Below are positions 4,543-5,655 of a DNA stretch of 5,655 bases, in pieces. How positions within the stretch are numbered: position 1 is the stretch's first letter; every line of letters begins with the position of its first letter. This DNA is from an uncultured Roseburia sp. Lineage in GTDB: Bacteria > Bacillota > Clostridia > Lachnospirales > Lachnospiraceae. The stretch covers positions 1-5,655 of the forward strand of contig CANDFU010000137.1 of the NCBI GenBank assembly GCA_947384095.1, given 5' to 3'. The translations under genes were made by a program, and so were the position numbers. Under the pieces are notes generated by a model, which was not told the DNA's origin, did no database searches, and saw nothing but the letters and a program-made list of their open reading frames with translations.

Positions 4543-5655
4543 TTATCTCGTTTCTTCTTTCAGCCTCCGGTTTGCCTCCTCGACATTCATCCTCGAGAGA
4601 ATCAACGTGATCGCCAGACTGATTCCCATCGGTATCCAGAGATAAATCATATGCAGCATCCGGATGCAGGAGTCCGGCTGAACCGGCATCTTACCATCAA
4701 ATCCGCTTGCGGCCAGAAGCCAGCCCGCAATCGCGGTTCCAAGGCCGCCGCCTAACTTTACGCCCAGAGATGTACAGGAATACATCGTCCCATCCACCCG
4801 TTTGTGCTTTGTGAGAAACGTATATTCCGAACAGGATGCGATCACCGCATTCATATCCCCCTGCCAGGGTCCCTGGCCAAACGCAGCGATACCGGTAAAC
4901 AAGAGCATTAACGGGACGCTTCCCATATATCCTGCTATAATCACGAGCGCACGTCCCGCCGTGGACAAAAGATACCCACGAAGATTCAGCCGGTACATCC
5001 CCTTCCACCGCGCCACGAGAAACGGCGTCAGAAGCAGAGCGGCAATCAGCGGAATATTTACCGCCCATGAAAAAATACCATAGAGATTTTCATTTTTCAG
5101 CACATACGTCATATAGTAGATTCCCATATTGATCATTGCCGTATAAACCTGCTGCAAAATGTACACTCCACAGATCATCAGATAAAATTTGTTGGAGACA
5201 AGAAGTTTTGCCGCCTCCAGAAGACCGTATTTCTCATCCTCTTCCCTCTTCTCCCGTCCCGCCTCGTTAAGCTCTTCCTCCGGCAGCTCTTTTACAGAAA
5301 AAACAGATACGGTATTGACAATCAGGCCGATCAGGGCATAAATCACCGCAATCGCCCGCCAGCCCGACGCGCCACCGCCCAGCGCCGCCACCAGCCCGAC
5401 CGTGACAGACTGGATCAGCAGGCTCGTCCCGAAGGCAAAAATAAAACGAATCGACCCCATCTGCACCCGCTCCGCACTATTTTTTGTGACCAGCGCCGTC
5501 AGCGCCGAATATGCGATATTATTGGCCGTGTAAAATACGGCGTTCAAAAGTGTATAGGCGATAAAAAACCACACATACTGCGCCGTCTCCCCGATCCCCG
5601 CAGGAACTGCAAAAATCGCCACAAGCGTGACCGCACAGCCGATATACGCATAGAG
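4543..5655 (-). CDS. GPH-family (MelB-like) sugar:cation symporter of the MFS superfamily (partial, N-terminus outside window)
   Basis: An inner-membrane secondary transporter of the glycoside-pentoside-hexuronide:cation symporter family, which brings sugars in with Na+ or H+. The frame is open from 5655 (beginning LYAYIGCAV) to the TAA at 4543, 370 residues; relatives have about 450-500, so roughly the first 90 residues with the first two or three membrane spans are missing. About nine hydrophobic spans are visible, with a charged central cytoplasmic loop (around bases 5220-5300: KELPEEELNEAGREKREEDE). Family signatures are YSALTALVTKNSAERVQM followed by SIRF (about 5435-5515), and the C-terminal region SEYTFLTKHKRVDGTMYS plus LGVKLGGGLGTAIAGW (about 4715-4835). 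The usual Asp of that C-terminal motif (IAD..EY) is Ser here (IASCSEY). No glycosidase or sugar regulator is in view, so the substrate cannot be named. An internal GTG at 5622 is not the real start, because the frame and the homology continue upstream. Confidence 0.88.
   Translation of the reverse strand, partial: LYAYIGCAVTLVAIFAVPAGIGETAQYVWFFIAYTLLNAVFYTANNIAYSALTALVTKNSAERVQMGSIRFIFAFGTSLLIQSVTVGLVAALGGGASGWRAIAVIYALIGLIVNTVSVFSVKELPEEELNEAGREKREEDEKYGLLEAAKLLVSNKFYLMICGVYILQQVYTAMINMGIYYMTYVLKNENLYGIFSWAVNIPLIAALLLTPFLVARWKGMYRLNLRGYLLSTAGRALVIIAGYMGSVPLMLLFTGIAAFGQGPWQGDMNAVIASCSEYTFLTKHKRVDGTMYSCTSLGVKLGGGLGTAIAGWLLAASGFDGKMPVQPDSCIRMLHMIYLWIPMGISLAITLILSRMNVEEANRRLKEETR

Noticed and set aside
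4543..5622. Transporter starting at the GTG at 5622
   Set aside because: The frame continues upstream to the window edge with more membrane-type sequence, and the family needs about 90 further N-terminal residues.

Overview
The window looks like chromosomal DNA of an anaerobic Firmicute, most likely a Clostridia/Lachnospiraceae-type gut bacterium. The reasons are a paired glgC-glgD ADP-glucose pyrophosphorylase, strong AG-rich Shine-Dalgarno sequences, a textbook sigma-A promoter (TTGACA, 17 bases, TATACT) and an E. coli IscR-like Rrf2 regulator with three cysteines. The genus is inferred from the style of the proteins and has not been proven.

All six genes are on the minus strand, so transcription runs from high to low coordinates. 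In that order they are: a GPH-family sugar:cation symporter (its start lies beyond base 5655); a flotillin-type SPFH membrane protein; a short MGMT-like protein; an Rrf2 regulator with its own strong promoter; the glycogen gene glgC; and glgD, which overlaps glgC by 7 bases and runs off the window at base 1. No tRNA, rRNA, CRISPR array, insertion sequence or prophage gene was seen.

Only glgC and glgD form an obvious functional pair. GlgC keeps the catalytic and allosteric motifs of ADP-glucose pyrophosphorylase. GlgD has lost them and is best read as a regulatory, non-catalytic subunit. The other genes are neighbours without an evident shared pathway: sugar uptake, membrane microdomains, a possible alkylated-DNA-recognition protein, and an Fe-S or redox-type regulator.

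The non-coding DNA is short and sits in four gaps: 4471-4542, 2897-2973, 2471-2572 and 1901-2038. The gaps on both sides of rrf2 are the most structured. They hold the rrf2 promoter with a dyad in its spacer, a 5'-leader hairpin, a 10-base quasi-palindrome (TTTGTGCAAA) present once on each side of rrf2, an AT-rich tandem repeat and the probable glgC promoter. No wholly new system was found. The points most worth a second look are the MGMT-like protein with PCYR in place of PCHR, and the possible Rrf2 operator sites.
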